Counted from the stretch's first letter, positions 50,561 to 62,087 are shown. The stretch: DNA of 64,000 nucleotides from Diploscapter coronatus (GCA_964036155.1 OZ038423.1:33433249-33497248); one strand, 5' to 3'. Numbers and translations: made by a program. Notes: generated by a model from the letters alone, not told the origin.

Positions 50561-52016
50561 ATGGCGAGCAGACATGAACCGGACGAGTTGAGCGGTGTCT
50601 ATTTCGGTCCAGTCAATGCTAGGAAGGACATTTTGAGTGGGTTAGTTAATTGAAAAGAATGAAACTATCTCACAGAAATAATATTTGTTGTGATCGAGAT
50701 GTTACACGCTCGATCCAGTAATTTAGGGTTTAATTCAGCTGTTGAGAATACGAAATACAAAATAACGAATACAAAAAAACCGAATAAGAAGCGTGATAGA
50801 AAATGTCTACTTTTATAGTGGGAAGAGACTGCTTGTTACTTGCGTTTACATAAGATAATTTGATTCATGCCATTGATACAAAATTCCTTTTCTTGAGTTA
50901 TGGAAAGTGGGTTAATAACGAAATTCAATTATGAAATAAGGGCAAACCGTCTTATTTGATTGAACCGGCTACCCGCATAGAGTAACTACTAACCTTGGCT
51001 GCACCACTATTGTAACAAACATTGGAGGCAATTCGTAAATGATGAGATCTATCTTTTCCCATACTATTTCGCCCTTCTTTCCCCTATCTCTAACTATGGC
51101 GTCTCGTCATTTACGAATCGTCAATATTGAAAGCTAGCAAATTGATGCTTGGAAGGTTCAATAAAATAATGCTGATAAAACTGGGCAACCTGGATAATTC
51201 GTAACCTATGAAATATAGTATAGGAGCAGATTTCTTCCTACTTTGCCTTGCCCTATATTCCTAACTATGGGTTACGAAATAGTTCATATCAAAGGTCCAT
51301 AAAATGACATATTTATCAACTTTCCTAGGAAAAATATGAGAAATTATTTTCAGGATGATCAAATCTTGCCTGCTGATGGTGGAGCCGATCCGTTGGAAAA
51401 TCTGCCAAGTGGGCGTGGCACATCGATTCGACCACCTGCTCATTTATAGGGTGGGTTTTTCAGCAAATTTTAAATTTTGGAAAAATTTCATTTTCAGAAT
51501 GATTGAAAAGTTTCCGAAGATCATGTTTTTTTATTTGAAACTGAAAATGTTCGTTGTACCTAAAATTTTGCATAGAAATTCTGATTTTGATCTTTTCAGA
51601 TAACATCAAACGACGAGAGCATGACGCCCAATCAGCAGATCGTGGTTGTGGAGAACAAATTAGTGTCCATTACATTGTCGGTTAGAATGATTAATTTCTT
51701 GTAAAAATATTTATCTTGTCTAGAATATAAGTGCTAAAAATGACATGTATTTTCAAGTGAAATACCTTTTTCTACAAAGCAGAGTGTTATTGCAAATTTT
51801 GTGTAGACTTGCAAATAAATAACCTCAATCGTGACTGGTCGGAAATTGTCGAAAAAAATTGAAAGATTGCTTTTCCATTTTGTTAGAAAAAAGAATTTAC
51901 AGATCCCGGCCTACTGCATGAAGCTGTTCAACATCGCACTGACTCGACCGACCGACGAATGCAAAAGGAAGATGAAAATGGAAGAGGAAGAGGAGAAGCA
52001 GAAAGAAAAAGAATGA
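50561..52016 (+). CDS. Unrecognised small protein, 123 aa
   Basis: I do not recognise this protein. Four exons join in phase: 50561-50640, 51354-51450, 51600-51680, 51903-52016. The donors are GT, the acceptors are TTTCAG or TTTACAG, and the phase closes exactly. The protein starts MASRHEPDELSGVYFGPVNA, has a mixed hydrophobic middle (SCLLMVEPIRWKICQVG, QQIVVVENKLVSITL) suggesting a small folded domain with beta strands, and ends in a Glu/Lys-rich tail (KMKMEEEEEKQKEKE). No signal peptide or membrane segment is evident. The first intron (713 bp) holds two foldback elements. The start ATG is the first in frame; the N-terminus is the least certain part. Confidence 0.6.
51031..51120. repeat. Foldback element, left of a tandem pair
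   Basis: ATTCGTAAATGATGAGAT at the left pairs with GTCTCGTCATTTACGAAT at the right, around a pyrimidine-rich centre with CTATCTTTTCCC. It lies in the first intron of the 50561 gene. Confidence 0.8.
51197..51281. repeat. Foldback element, right of a tandem pair
   Basis: ATTCGTAACCTATGAAATAT at the left pairs with TATATTCCTAACTATGGGTT and ACGAAAT at the right. It shares ATTCGTAA ends and CTAACTATGG with the neighbour 77 bases away, so the two may be diverged relatives. Confidence 0.7.
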
Positions 52017-52986
52017 GAAGAAAGGAAAAAGGCAAACCTGGAAAGAAAAAGGAAAAAGATCCAGGGAAGGACTCAAACAGGAGCTCGAAGCCAATGAAGT
52101 AAACAACAATTCATTCCTTCGATTTTCAGAGCAGAATAAATTTTTATATTAAAATTTCTCGAATTCTTTAGATTTTGAAGGGTTTACAACCACCTGATTC
52201 GGTATTTTTTGATTGACATTTTTGAAATTTTATGGCAATACGAGGCTCATTCGATCCAGAATTTCATGTTGATCTTATCATTGATAAGATCTAATAAGAA
52301 GTGATAAGATCACTAAGAAAGCATATCTAAATTTTTTAAATGAAACACTTATAACTGTACCACGAATAATTGTTATATTTTGCCAGAAAATCAGTTCTAA
52401 GCGCAGAAAAATAAAAAATAATTTAATTCTGTAAAAAATTAGTAGAGACTAATTTACTACTATTCAAAATTAAAAGTAGCTCAAATGAATTAAAAATTAT
52501 TTTTACTTTTCAGTCATTTTAAATTTTGCCTATATTCAATGAAAATCATAATTTAGAGTTAACAAAAACTACTCTGTCGTCAGCCGAAGGCTAGCACCTA
52601 AAACGAGTAGCGAGTGACGGAGTTCTAATTATGATTCATAAGTAAGACTACTACTTTCAACCAATATTTGAAATTTTCAAAACTTCATTAAACATCATTT
52701 TAAAGCTTCTGCCTCAAGCTAGTAAATTTAGCCCCATTTTGCCCTAACTAAGTTAAAATGCTATTACCGCAAATAGTATGAATTAGAGTTATCGAAAACA
52801 GGCAACTAGTCTCTAAAAGTGACGAAAATGTAAATAGCCAACTCGGCCAGTGGCTTACGACGTTTCGAGAATGCATTTTGGGTCGCGTAAAAGGGGGCGG
52901 AGCTTGAGAGAGAAAAGGGAAATAGAGGGAGACAGAGAAATAGAGCGAGCGAGTGTATAACGCTATGCTCTCGAACCTTCGCGAAT
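52017..52986. other. Intergenic, between two unrecognised + strand genes
   Basis: Contains a poly(A) signal at 52135-52140 for the upstream gene, AT-rich DNA, and a GA-rich stretch (about 52895-52950) shortly before the next start codon. No other gene is supported. Confidence 0.55.
52135..52140 (+). terminator. Poly(A) signal of the 123-aa gene
   Basis: AATAAA 118 bases after the stop at 52016. Confidence 0.6.
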
Positions 52987-55900
52987 ATGGAATCTCCGTC
53001 GCAATTTAAACCCGCTAATTCATCAACCGACCTTCCCTCGCACAGCCAGAGAGGGTATAATCATTTGCCTGTAAATTTACCGACGTTTCGTATAATTCGC
53101 CCTATTTTTATCTTTACTATATTGCGTTTTACACCATTTTTCTTCATTTTCCACGTGATATTTTTTATTTAACTGAAAAAAGTGAATAATAAAATATAGT
53201 GAAGATAAAGATGTGTTGAATTGAATTATACAATAAGTCGATTTATCTACCAAAAATTGTTGGTTGCCAAAATACTATGTTCTAGAACCATCTTCCCTCT
53301 TACTTTTTGATAAGGCATGGTGAAAAAGCTTGTATACAGTTTGGTAGCCAGCAGTTTTTGGCAGGGTGATTAATTTTTAAGAAACTATTTCTAGGAGTTA
53401 CTGAAACATTCATTTCGAGTATCATAGCTGATATGTAACACTGACACTCATACGAAAAGTGAGAGAAGAGGTGCAAATTTGAAGGTTTTGATAGAAGTGT
53501 TCGTGAATGTGCAGGATTTTTGTTTTTCATTTTTTCACCACTTTTCATATATATTTTAATATTATTTCTCTGAAAAATGAAGTCCTAGAAGAAAAAGATG
53601 AAAGATTAGAAAAAAGCCTGAAAAGTCGTATGATTGTATGGAGTGTTGTCAGTAGTTCGCTATGATATGGTCGGGACTGTTGAACACTTTTCAAAATATC
53701 TTTAGGCTCACTTTTCTTGAAAATGAGTTATGAATCATCCCCTCGATCTTTATCGCGGTTTTGAAATTTTCCAAACTTCTCTAGAAATTTCTAGTATTTC
53801 GAAAATCCTGCAAGCGAGTGATTGTTTCTCGAATAACCTTTCTGCAAGTTTCCAACAGTCCTGAGAATGTTCGTTTTGCATCGCGTTGATTGGTGAATTC
53901 TTGAACTTTCTCGAATCTTTTATTTTTTGAATAAAACGAAGAAATTCGCGATTTTCTTCAAAAATCCACTTCTCAACGATAGAGTTTAGTCTTTGACAGA
54001 TTACGTTTTTATCATTTTATTAGTGGCTCTTTCAATAAATTCTTGAAATTTAAAGACTAGCATATTATTATATATCAATTGATTGGCGATAAAAATTCAA
54101 TATGCTAATTTTCAAAATTCCAAGAAATTATTAGTAGACCTAATAAAATTCCCAAAAAATCATTCTTTCGCTTTCAGTAATTCCCAATCGACGAAATCAG
54201 TGACTAAGAGCAGGAAGATGCTGCACGCTGCGAGTCCGACGTCGTTCGGTCGTTCAAATCCGAGCGTTTACAGCCATCCTGCGACGTCCTCGACTTCTGG
54301 ACCCGTGACGATGTTCGACTCGAATTCGATGATGGATCAGGACCACGATGCGGGAAACTTCTACTACGTACAGGAGCCCAGGACCAAGAGACACCACGAA
54401 GGAGAGGTCGGTCAATTTTCTCAAAATAAAATTTTTCAAATCTTTCAATGTCTCTTTTAGAAAACTTTTCAAATTGTATTGGCTGAAAAGAGCCTGACAT
54501 GAAGCTAGAAATTAGATTAGACCTCGGCATTTGCATATTAGAATGATTCTCTCATAGACCTACTTGCATTGGTTCCATAAAATTGTAGCAACTCCTAGAA
54601 AATATACGGTTTTCTCGATGCTCCTAGAAATTTCTACGTTCGCGTAGGGGTATGTCTGCTTTTCTCTCAGATAATATTGATATTGTTCGGAAAATAATTC
54701 GAATATTTTGACTTCTGCTTTTATAATGGTCCGAAAATCTTTCGAGTGGTTTAGATTTTTCTTGAAATGTTCGATTTTGGTCAATGCCCATATTTTCTAT
54801 GTCATATGACCAGTCCGCGTGATTCAGTGATAATCTCTCTGACTCTCTGGGCTTCGTTAGGTCAACAATTATTTTGCCATTCCTATCCTTGATATTTTCA
54901 CTCAAGATAAGCCTTTGAAATTTTCTTCTTTCGAATATTCACTTTTATTCATTTTCATCTTTCAAAATTCCGCCTCTTTCTCTGATTTATAAATCCTCTA
55001 ATCATAGGGATAAACCATAGATCTAGAAACCCTTTCGAAATATTTCAGAGATTACTTTTCTGAAAATTCAAGCTAATGTATAAATAATCCTGATGGCATT
55101 AGATAATTTATGCTGAGCCTAATTAAATTTTCCCCAATCATGCAACTTGTTTATTATTCAGTTACCAGGCACGCTTAGGGCTTCTTCGAATTTACTCTAG
55201 ATTCTCTTCCTATCCTTCAGCATTAATCCCGTTAGAGACGCAGAGTGACCCCTAGCAACTGCGTGCTTTCCTCTGCTAGACCTCGAGATCTTTCTGGGTT
55301 TATCGCGTAGCTTCCTTTTCTCCCAACGTCTTTCGTCTTTTGTCTCTCTTTCCTCCTTACTATTCCCCCCATTTCGACCGTCAAGCATAGAGACGAGAGA
55401 CCCCTCGCTGTCAATGCATCGCTTTTGAATTACTGCAAAATAACTCTGGCCTCTTTCTTTATCAGCCTTTACCATTAGGCCCAATTATCGATTGGGATTT
55501 TTGAGATTTAGGTAAAACGAATTCCTACCTGCTATTAGACCTTCTCATTTTAGCGCTGCTCCATTTATCATGCTACTTATCGATTACTTAACACAGCGCG
55601 ATTTTAGGGGTTTAATTCTCAAGGTGTTTAGCCAGGGTAAATTCGATTTCGATTGAATTGAAGGACAAGCGCGAAAGGAGGTACCAACCACGCCCACTTG
55701 TCACTCTTCTTATCGCTCCTTTTTATACCAGACGTTTTTGCTGTCATATCTTTTATCATGTGATGGGTGGTGAGGAATCCAGGTTTTACAAGCCAGATAT
55801 CTTTTCAGATATATCCTTGATCGTATGAGATATCCTTATCAGCGATAAATGCCATTCGCGCTATCACTTTGCTAGCTTTATCAGTAATCATTTTAAAGTG

Positions 55901-58299
55901 CCTAGGTTTTGTGAGAGCAACGCCCTGACTCTGCCCCAATAAGCTGCCATTTCGTGTCGCTCCTCAAGGCAAATTTTGCAAGCAATTTTCCCGAACGTCC
56001 TAAATCAATCGATAATTATGCATTTTGAAATTCATGCGAATATTCGACGATGACTTTCTCTGAATCATAATGACAACGTTATTGATATTTGTAACTTTCT
56101 TTCATACTATTCTGGGTCTAACTTGACAATGAGTCTTTCATATATCAAATAGTTATTCATGTCAGCGTTCATTTTTGATTCAATTTCCCCAATATAAATT
56201 TCTTAGATTTATGCGTTTCTTAAAATTTTATAATAATACTCCATCATTATTAATCAGGCGTAAAAATATCACTAAAAATTAGAGCTTGGATCGGTTTGTA
56301 GCAAAATCTACGAGAATAAACCTTTGAATTGTTTGTCAAAATCGCCCCAGGCCCAAAATTACTAATTAAAAATGAATATTCGAATTTTAAGGACATGTTC
56401 TCGGAATATGCACCTCGACAGAAGAGGAAGTTCGACCGCATCAGCGAGCGGTTCCAGAACTTCAGCATCTCGAAGAATGCACCTCTCCTCACTGGCACCT
56501 CGACTATGGACACGTAAGAAATTCACTGCATTTTTAAAAATTCAAAATATGGGCCTTCGAGTTTTATCTTTTTAAAAAAGCTAATTTCTCTATGATTAAA
56601 GGATTTTACTCGAATTTTCAAAGAAAAAAATGAAGAATAATATGTCAAATGAGTTTCAAAATATTATGGAATTCGGTTTTCAGTCTTTTCTGAGAAGATT
56701 TTATTTTGATAACTGCAAAATGGGCAAATATACTTCCTTCCAATTTTTTGATAACGAGTGAAATATGAGATAGGGAATTCTTAGACTGCCAAGAAGAATA
56801 CTGTAGCTTTCTATAAGAAATGAAATATTTGACTTGTTTAATACCCTGGCAGTTTTTATTAGCTTTTTTAAATTGAAATCGATTTAACTTTACAAGAAAC
56901 CTAAAATATATTAATTTCGAAAGAAAAGAAATGCATTGAATCTTCAGTAGCTCTGACGAGGAATTCGATGACGGCAACTCCCCAATGGGCATCGTTCAGG
57001 AGCCCGAGGAAGAAGACGAGCCACCCAAGAAAATCCGAATCGACGAGAAATTGAAGGTCGGGCTTTTATAATTGCATTTCTCTAAATGCCATTTTTGGAC
57101 CATAAGTGATGAGTCGAGCATCATACTGCTTGCAAATATCACTAGACAATAATGACAAGCAATCTTTATCTCGAAAATTCTATCTATTTGTGAAGAAAAT
57201 AAAAAGTGCATAAATTGGTCTGCACATTCAAAGACAAAAAACTAGCTTCATCTTTGACAAGAAATAATATGAGAAATATGATGCTATTCTTGAATTCCAA
57301 GAACTTACTGGATAACCAACAGGGCTGCCCACAGGCAAGGTACAGATATGAAATTTTGTTTAACTGTGGAAAGGATACAACAATTTTGGATTTAATCGCA
57401 GGTAAAGGTACGATTTGGCAGTACCCGTGGGTAGTCCTGACGACCAAATAAATCTTCAATAAGTTCTTTTATATTTGTATGTTTCAGGCCTACCTGGAGC
57501 GTGCCCGTCAAGCTCGTGAGCCATTTCTGCCGCGTCTGCACCACTCCGTGAAGGGCGATGAAGTGGCCGTGTGGAGGCCGACTGGACTTCGGAATCCGTT
57601 CGACGATCCTTCGATGCAGGGTCGAATCAGCGAGATCGAGGAGCCCACTGACGAGGAGGACTGGCAGGATGGTACGATTCTTGTTTATTTCTTAGATAAA
57701 ACGTTTTCCCCCATCTTTTTGAAGAATATGAAGTTTTTGGGAAGCAACATTTTTATTCGTAGAGAAGCCGTGAACCATTCTAAAATTTTGACCTAGTTTT
57801 CTCTAATTTATTCGTTCCATCCATCTAGTCCAAGAAAAAGTAAACAAGCATCATTCCATTGTCAAAGACCGATAGCTTGAGACGAAATAAATGATGCATA
57901 GATTCTCGAACATGAAAAGTGCATTGCGTATTTACAAGTAGTCGTCTATCTGATCGCGTTAATATGACGTAATTGCGTAGAGTTAGCTGCAAACATCAGT
58001 CCCCAATTACCGCACATTAAACGTTATTGTTATTTACTTCATCTCAAGTAGTCGGTCGTTGATAATATGAATGTGTTTACCTAGAATTTCATACTTTATC
58101 TCAGATTCAAGTGTTTCAAATTTCAGATGCTGCCGTCGCTTCGTTTCCCGACGAGACCTCGACAGAGCCCGACGAATTGGGGATGTCCTCTGCGGATGAC
58201 TCGCCCGTGCCCACGCCTCCCATAATCGAGGAAGTTCCATCCACACCCCCCGACTTCTCGCCCAGGTCGGAAGATGACGATGGAATGGACATCGATTAG
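52987..58299 (+). CDS. Unrecognised acidic, Ser/Pro-rich protein, 294 aa
   Basis: I do not recognise the family. Six exons join in phase: 52987-53054, 54178-54406, 56392-56513, 56948-57056, 57488-57671, 58127-58299. The N-terminal part is Ser/Thr-rich and polar. The middle has a basic, possible nuclear-targeting stretch (APRQKRKFDRISERF) and PPKKIRIDEKLK. The region EPFLPRLHHSVKGDE then VAVWRPTGLRNPFDD looks folded and may be the conserved core. The C-terminus is acidic with Ser-Pro and Thr-Pro sites (PVPTPPIIEEVPSTPPDFSP) and ends DDDGMDID. Nuclear regulatory protein is an inference from composition only. The first exon is the weakest call: its intron is 1.1 kb, and reading through gives a short hydrophobic frame with an AATAAA near 53190. 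The acceptor of the third exon reads AAG. The 2-kb second intron shows no extra exon. Confidence 0.62.
54407..56391 (+). other. Large second intron (2.0 kb) of the acidic-protein gene
   Basis: AT-rich with scattered short open frames on both strands, including 55197-55484 (-), none with convincing splice sites. An unseen small exon cannot be excluded. Confidence 0.5.
57859..58065. repeat. TA-type MITE, family B copy 4
   Basis: The left end TTGTCAAAGACCGATAGC and right end AGTCGGTCGTTGATAA carry a few changes. The 207-bp body matches copy 3 closely (CTATCTGATCGCGTTAATAT in both). TA follows the right end and CA precedes the left. It lies in the last intron of the acidic-protein gene. Confidence 0.85.
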
Positions 58300-58776
58300 A
58301 GGCCAGACTAGATGGGCGACCCCTGGGATTTGCCGATAAGATGATAAGATAACCATCTGGCACCATTCAATATGAGGACATCAGTGGTGGGATAGAGAAT
58401 TGCTTTGGATAGTTTATCTTGACAACTTTCTATCTTGAGAATTTTGGAGAAAAAGATGTGTGAATCAATTTTGTAACGATTTTAGTTCTTAGCACAATTT
58501 GCTTCGGATTTCTTCTCCAAACGTAAACTATCTTGTCGCCGATAGGAATGCATAATAGTTACTTGCAGGAATGATAAAAATTAATTCTTTTGCTATTTTT
58601 CTGCAGGTATTTATGTGAATTCCTAACTTGCCACGGCTTTATTCTGTTTTTCTTTCTAGCAAAACCTCATTTGCTTTCTAAAAATTGGAAGATTTCTGAA
58701 AATGAAGGCGAAATGGTAATATTTTTAGGGTATTTCACCCATATCATTATCGCTTTTGAATTAGTTATTAGCTCTT
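58300..58776. other. Convergent 3' region
   Basis: Lies between the stop of the acidic-protein gene and the stop of the tentative minus-strand gene. The frame 58590-58817 (+) overlaps the tentative gene's last exon and has no start context. Nothing else is seen. Confidence 0.5.
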
Positions 58777-59433
58777 TCATTTGTGCAAATCTTGGACACT
58801 GCCTTTTTCTTCTTTAAGATATATTTTTGAGGGGCTCGAGATCGATCCCTTTTCTGAAATACCTTCAGGCATTGTGTAATTGATTTAGGATTTTTCCTCA
58901 TTCTTTTTGTTTGTTTTACGCCATAATTTATTGTTACAGGTAAATACAGTGTCCCCGTTGTTAAATTATGTTTTTATCATAATTCTTTTGTAACTTTGCT
59001 CACTTCACTTGGTCGCTTTCATTGGGGTTTTTGACAGTTTACTCGCAAAAAACTGACAATTATTTTTGCATAAAAAGCCAAGAAAATGTCGGTTTTCGCG
59101 AGTTGACGATACTCATTTTATTCGTCAGGATTTTGCAACAGATCTAATTATCTGAGACTATTTTATGATTTAGCCCCTAGCCCAAATTGAATTACTTTTG
59201 GAGGGCAAATGTTTTATTTTGAATTCAGTGCAAAATTCTTGCCTACTTATTTTCTCCCTCGACTTACCGCTCAAAATCGTGTATTCATTCAAAATCACCG
59301 GCAATCCCTCCCACTTCAAGCCTTTACAGCTTCCCTTCACCATTGCCATTTCGTCTCTCATTTTATCTGAAAATTCGATCTCCACGGGTTCACTTTCAAT
59401 CAATTCTACCCTTGCCGAAAGCACATTTTTCAT
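58777..59433 (-). CDS. Tentative unrecognised protein, 80 aa
   Basis: I do not recognise this one. Exon 59268..59433 reads MKNVLSARVELIESEPVEIE then KMRDEMAMVKGSCKGLKWEG, which has the mixed composition of real coding sequence, and ends at a perfect GTAAGT donor in phase 1. The nearest phase-compatible acceptor with a strong TTTCAG is at 58854, giving exon 58777..58853 (EKGSISSPSKIYLKEEKGSV...) and a stop. The first exon is fairly convincing; the second exon is a guess that satisfies phase and splice sites. It lies between the acidic-protein gene and NAXD, on the opposite strand to both. Confidence 0.4.
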
Positions 59434-59832
59434 GATTTTTCTCTTTTTCGAAAAGCTCGAGACAAATTTAGATTCGACATCAATTTAGTCATTTGTTGTC
59501 GTTGTTTCAAATAACGATGTCGGATGACAATAGTTGTTGTCGAGGTTTAAACTTATCTAAAATTTGCCAACTATTTCATCATGTAAATTCTATCGGTAAA
59601 TCACCCCTAATTTGTTCATTTGAACATCAGTATTTTGACAGAATCGTCTTTGTACAACTCAGTCCTTCATAATTTACCTAATCGTCTCGAAAGTGATACC
59701 CCGTTCCCAAAAATACCGGTACATTCTCGTCGTTTTAACCTCGTATTTTTATTCGGTTATTCATTCGTTCAGTAATGAATAAATGATTGAATTTCATTGA
59801 AATTTAGAGTGTTGAATTGGTTTGAAATACCT
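59434..59832. promoter_or_regulatory. Divergent upstream region, tentative 80-aa gene / NAXD
   Basis: Only 399 bp separate two start codons on opposite strands, so promoters of both must be here. An acceptor-like ATTTAG ends about 24 bases before the NAXD ATG and could take a spliced leader. No coding exon is seen. Confidence 0.45.
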
Positions 59833-62087
59833 ATGATGGGATTATTTGTGATTCTGTTGATGTTTTGTGGAACTATTACTCAATGTGAGGTAAATAATTC
59901 TCTTCTAAAACAATAACAACGCATGAAGCTTTATAATAGTCAACTTTTTCCAAAATATCTTTTCGTTTTTTCTCACTCTCATTCAAAATAGCCTGTAGTC
60001 GTCTTCTCTCTTTCTTCTCCATTACTCGCTACTGCTCATTTTATGAGCGGTTTTTTTTCGAATCTTCGAAATTCATTGTTTCCTGTTATTTGTTCTTCAG
60101 AATTTTTTTTTATCATCGTTCGTGTGCTTCTCATAAAAATAGCGATTGTTCCCGATTTACTAAATCTCTTTCCTTAAACGTCTTCTCTTCGTATTTTCCA
60201 GGAAAAAAATATTCCAGAACGCATCGCAAATGGAGTCGCTTCGTCGCCTGATGCCTAAGTTGACGATGCAACTTCGAAAGGGCGACATGGGCAAAATTGC
60301 GATCATCGGGGGATCGGCCGAGTACACGGGGGCTCCCTATTACGCTGCAGCTACTGTCGTCAACATGGTATTTTTCAAAATCTTTATCTGTTCTTCTTGA
60401 AAAAAATCGCATGCGGCAAGAATATTTTACGAATTTCCCATGAGCATTTTTAAAATCAAAAGGTATGATTTTTTGCTAAATTTTGAAGTATCTTTAGGAA
60501 AAAGAACTTCATAGCTTGACAACAAATCACCCCGTTAAATGAAAACTACAAGTTTTTGTTAAAATCCAGAAATTCGCAGGGCGCCGACTTGATTTACGTG
60601 ATGTGCGCTCCGGAGGCGGCCCCGATCATCAAAGGATACTCGCCGGATTTCATTGTTCACCCCTCGCTCGAGCCAGAATTCGTCATTCCGGTATATTTAA
60701 AAGAAAGATGAAAAATTCAAATATTTCGCCATAAAACTTGGAACTTTTCAAAAATTATCCCGAATGGACGCGATCGTCGTGGGACCGGGACTGGGCCGAG
60801 ACCCCAAATTGGCGAAGCTCATCGACAAATTGCTGCAGTTCGTCGACGCAAACCAAGTGCCTTGTATTGTCGACGGGGTTAGTCTATCCTCATAAGGGCT
60901 GGACGGAAATTTACGGGTGAGAGAACGTCTCTTTCTCCTCTCCACGGTCATGTTCCATTCTTTCTCTTACTTCCGTATTCCCCGGAAATTAGCGAAAAAG
61001 AAAGGAAAGCGCGCGTGGAGCAGAGAAAGATACTCTCTCATCCGGAAATTTTCGTCCAGCTCTGATCTTCAGCTGTTTTTCCATTAAAACTAAATTATCT
61101 TGCTGATTTTTCTAGATGCATTCTCCTTATGAAAATCAGTTCTTTTCATGTCCGAAAATTTTAAGTGTTTTTATCGATAAAGATTTATTGTATTTTTCCA
61201 GGACGGCCTGTGGTTTCTCTCGGAAAACATCACGATGCTGCCCCGACTTGAGTCCGCGATTCTCACGCCCAATTTCATGGAATTTTCTCGACTCTGCAAG
61301 GCCGCGCTCGGCGTCGATGATGTCGTCAAAATTCGGGTAGGAAAATTTAGTAACTTTTTTCAAAACAAGGAAAACTCAGGATCCCGAAGAAATTCGCAAA
61401 TTGGCTGTGCGACTGAGCGACAAAATCGGAGTGGCGGTTTTCGTCAAAAAGGAACACGACATTTTGGTCGACCCGGAAGGAGATGGTTGGTGTTGATTTT
61501 TGTGAAAATTTATAAAATGTTTTCATAAAAGTGATATTTGCTTCCAAAATATTCTTTGAGTAACCGAATCCGAAGCGATTGGATCTCCTCGCCGAGTCGG
61601 AGGCCAGGGCGACACGACAGCCGGATCGCTCGGATTGTTGTTGTATTGGGCCAGAAAGTAGGGATATTTAGCACTTTTCCCGGAAATGGTGAAACTTTCA
61701 GCATTGTTTTCTTCAAACGCAATATTTGTTTTTCAAAACAGTAAAATAATAACGCGATTTTTGCCGTAAAAATTTTGATTGAAAGCTTTAATTCGAGTAA
61801 GCATGATGATAGAAGTCTCCTTCTATTGATCATACTGTTCTAAATGCAGCTCTCAAGCGAGGGTGGTTAAAATAGAAGTCTCCATGCTTCAACTATTGAT
61901 TGACTGTACGTGAACTTGCAGAGCGGGTCTGGACTGGAAATCAGCCCGAAAGGAGGCGAGTATGGCGAGCAGCTGGTTGATTCGGGAATCTGCGAGGAGA
62001 GCGTTTGCAGCCGAAGGCAGGCCGATGACGACCACTCACGTCATCGGGCAGATCGCCAACGTCATCAGGATGGTCGATAATAAGTGA
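59833..62087 (+). CDS. NAXD: ATP-dependent (S)-NAD(P)H-hydrate dehydratase
   Basis: Repairs damaged NADH/NADPH hydrates using ATP, together with the NAXE epimerase. Eight exons give 315 aa: 59833-59889, 60218-60367, 60580-60690, 60752-60877, 61202-61336, 61380-61485, 61561-61657, 61922-62087. The first exon encodes a 19-aa signal-like peptide (MMGLFVILLMFCGTITQC), so entry to the secretory pathway is likely. The rest is a ribokinase-like fold with IIGGSAEYTGAPYYAA, YSPDFIVHP, VVGPGLGRD, DGLWFL, LTPNFMEFSRL and the nucleotide and catalytic motif RVGGQGDTTAGSLG. The C-terminus RPMTTTHVIGQI matches the family. Intron 60691-60751 lacks AG at the acceptor the protein needs, where the sequence reads TTTTCAA. 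The acceptor at 61558-61560 reads GAG. The intron before 61202 holds a long foldback element. The C. elegans orthologue is R107.2, from memory. Confidence 0.92.
60895..61063. repeat. Foldback element inside NAXD intron 4
   Basis: AGGGCTGGACGGAAATTTAC and GGTGAGAGA at the left pair with TCTCTCATCCGGAAATTT and TCGTCCAGCTCT at the right. The element starts 17 bases after the donor at 60878 and fills half the intron. Confidence 0.75.

Noticed and set aside
55197..55484. 95-codon minus-strand frame in the 2-kb intron of the acidic-protein gene
   Set aside because: The Arg/Lys/Glu-rich content follows base composition. There are no splice sites and no family match.
61795..61900. Near-repeat of ATAGAAGTCTCC with CTATTGAT in NAXD intron 7
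   Set aside because: Only two short direct copies about 75 bases apart with no further structure; kept as noise.
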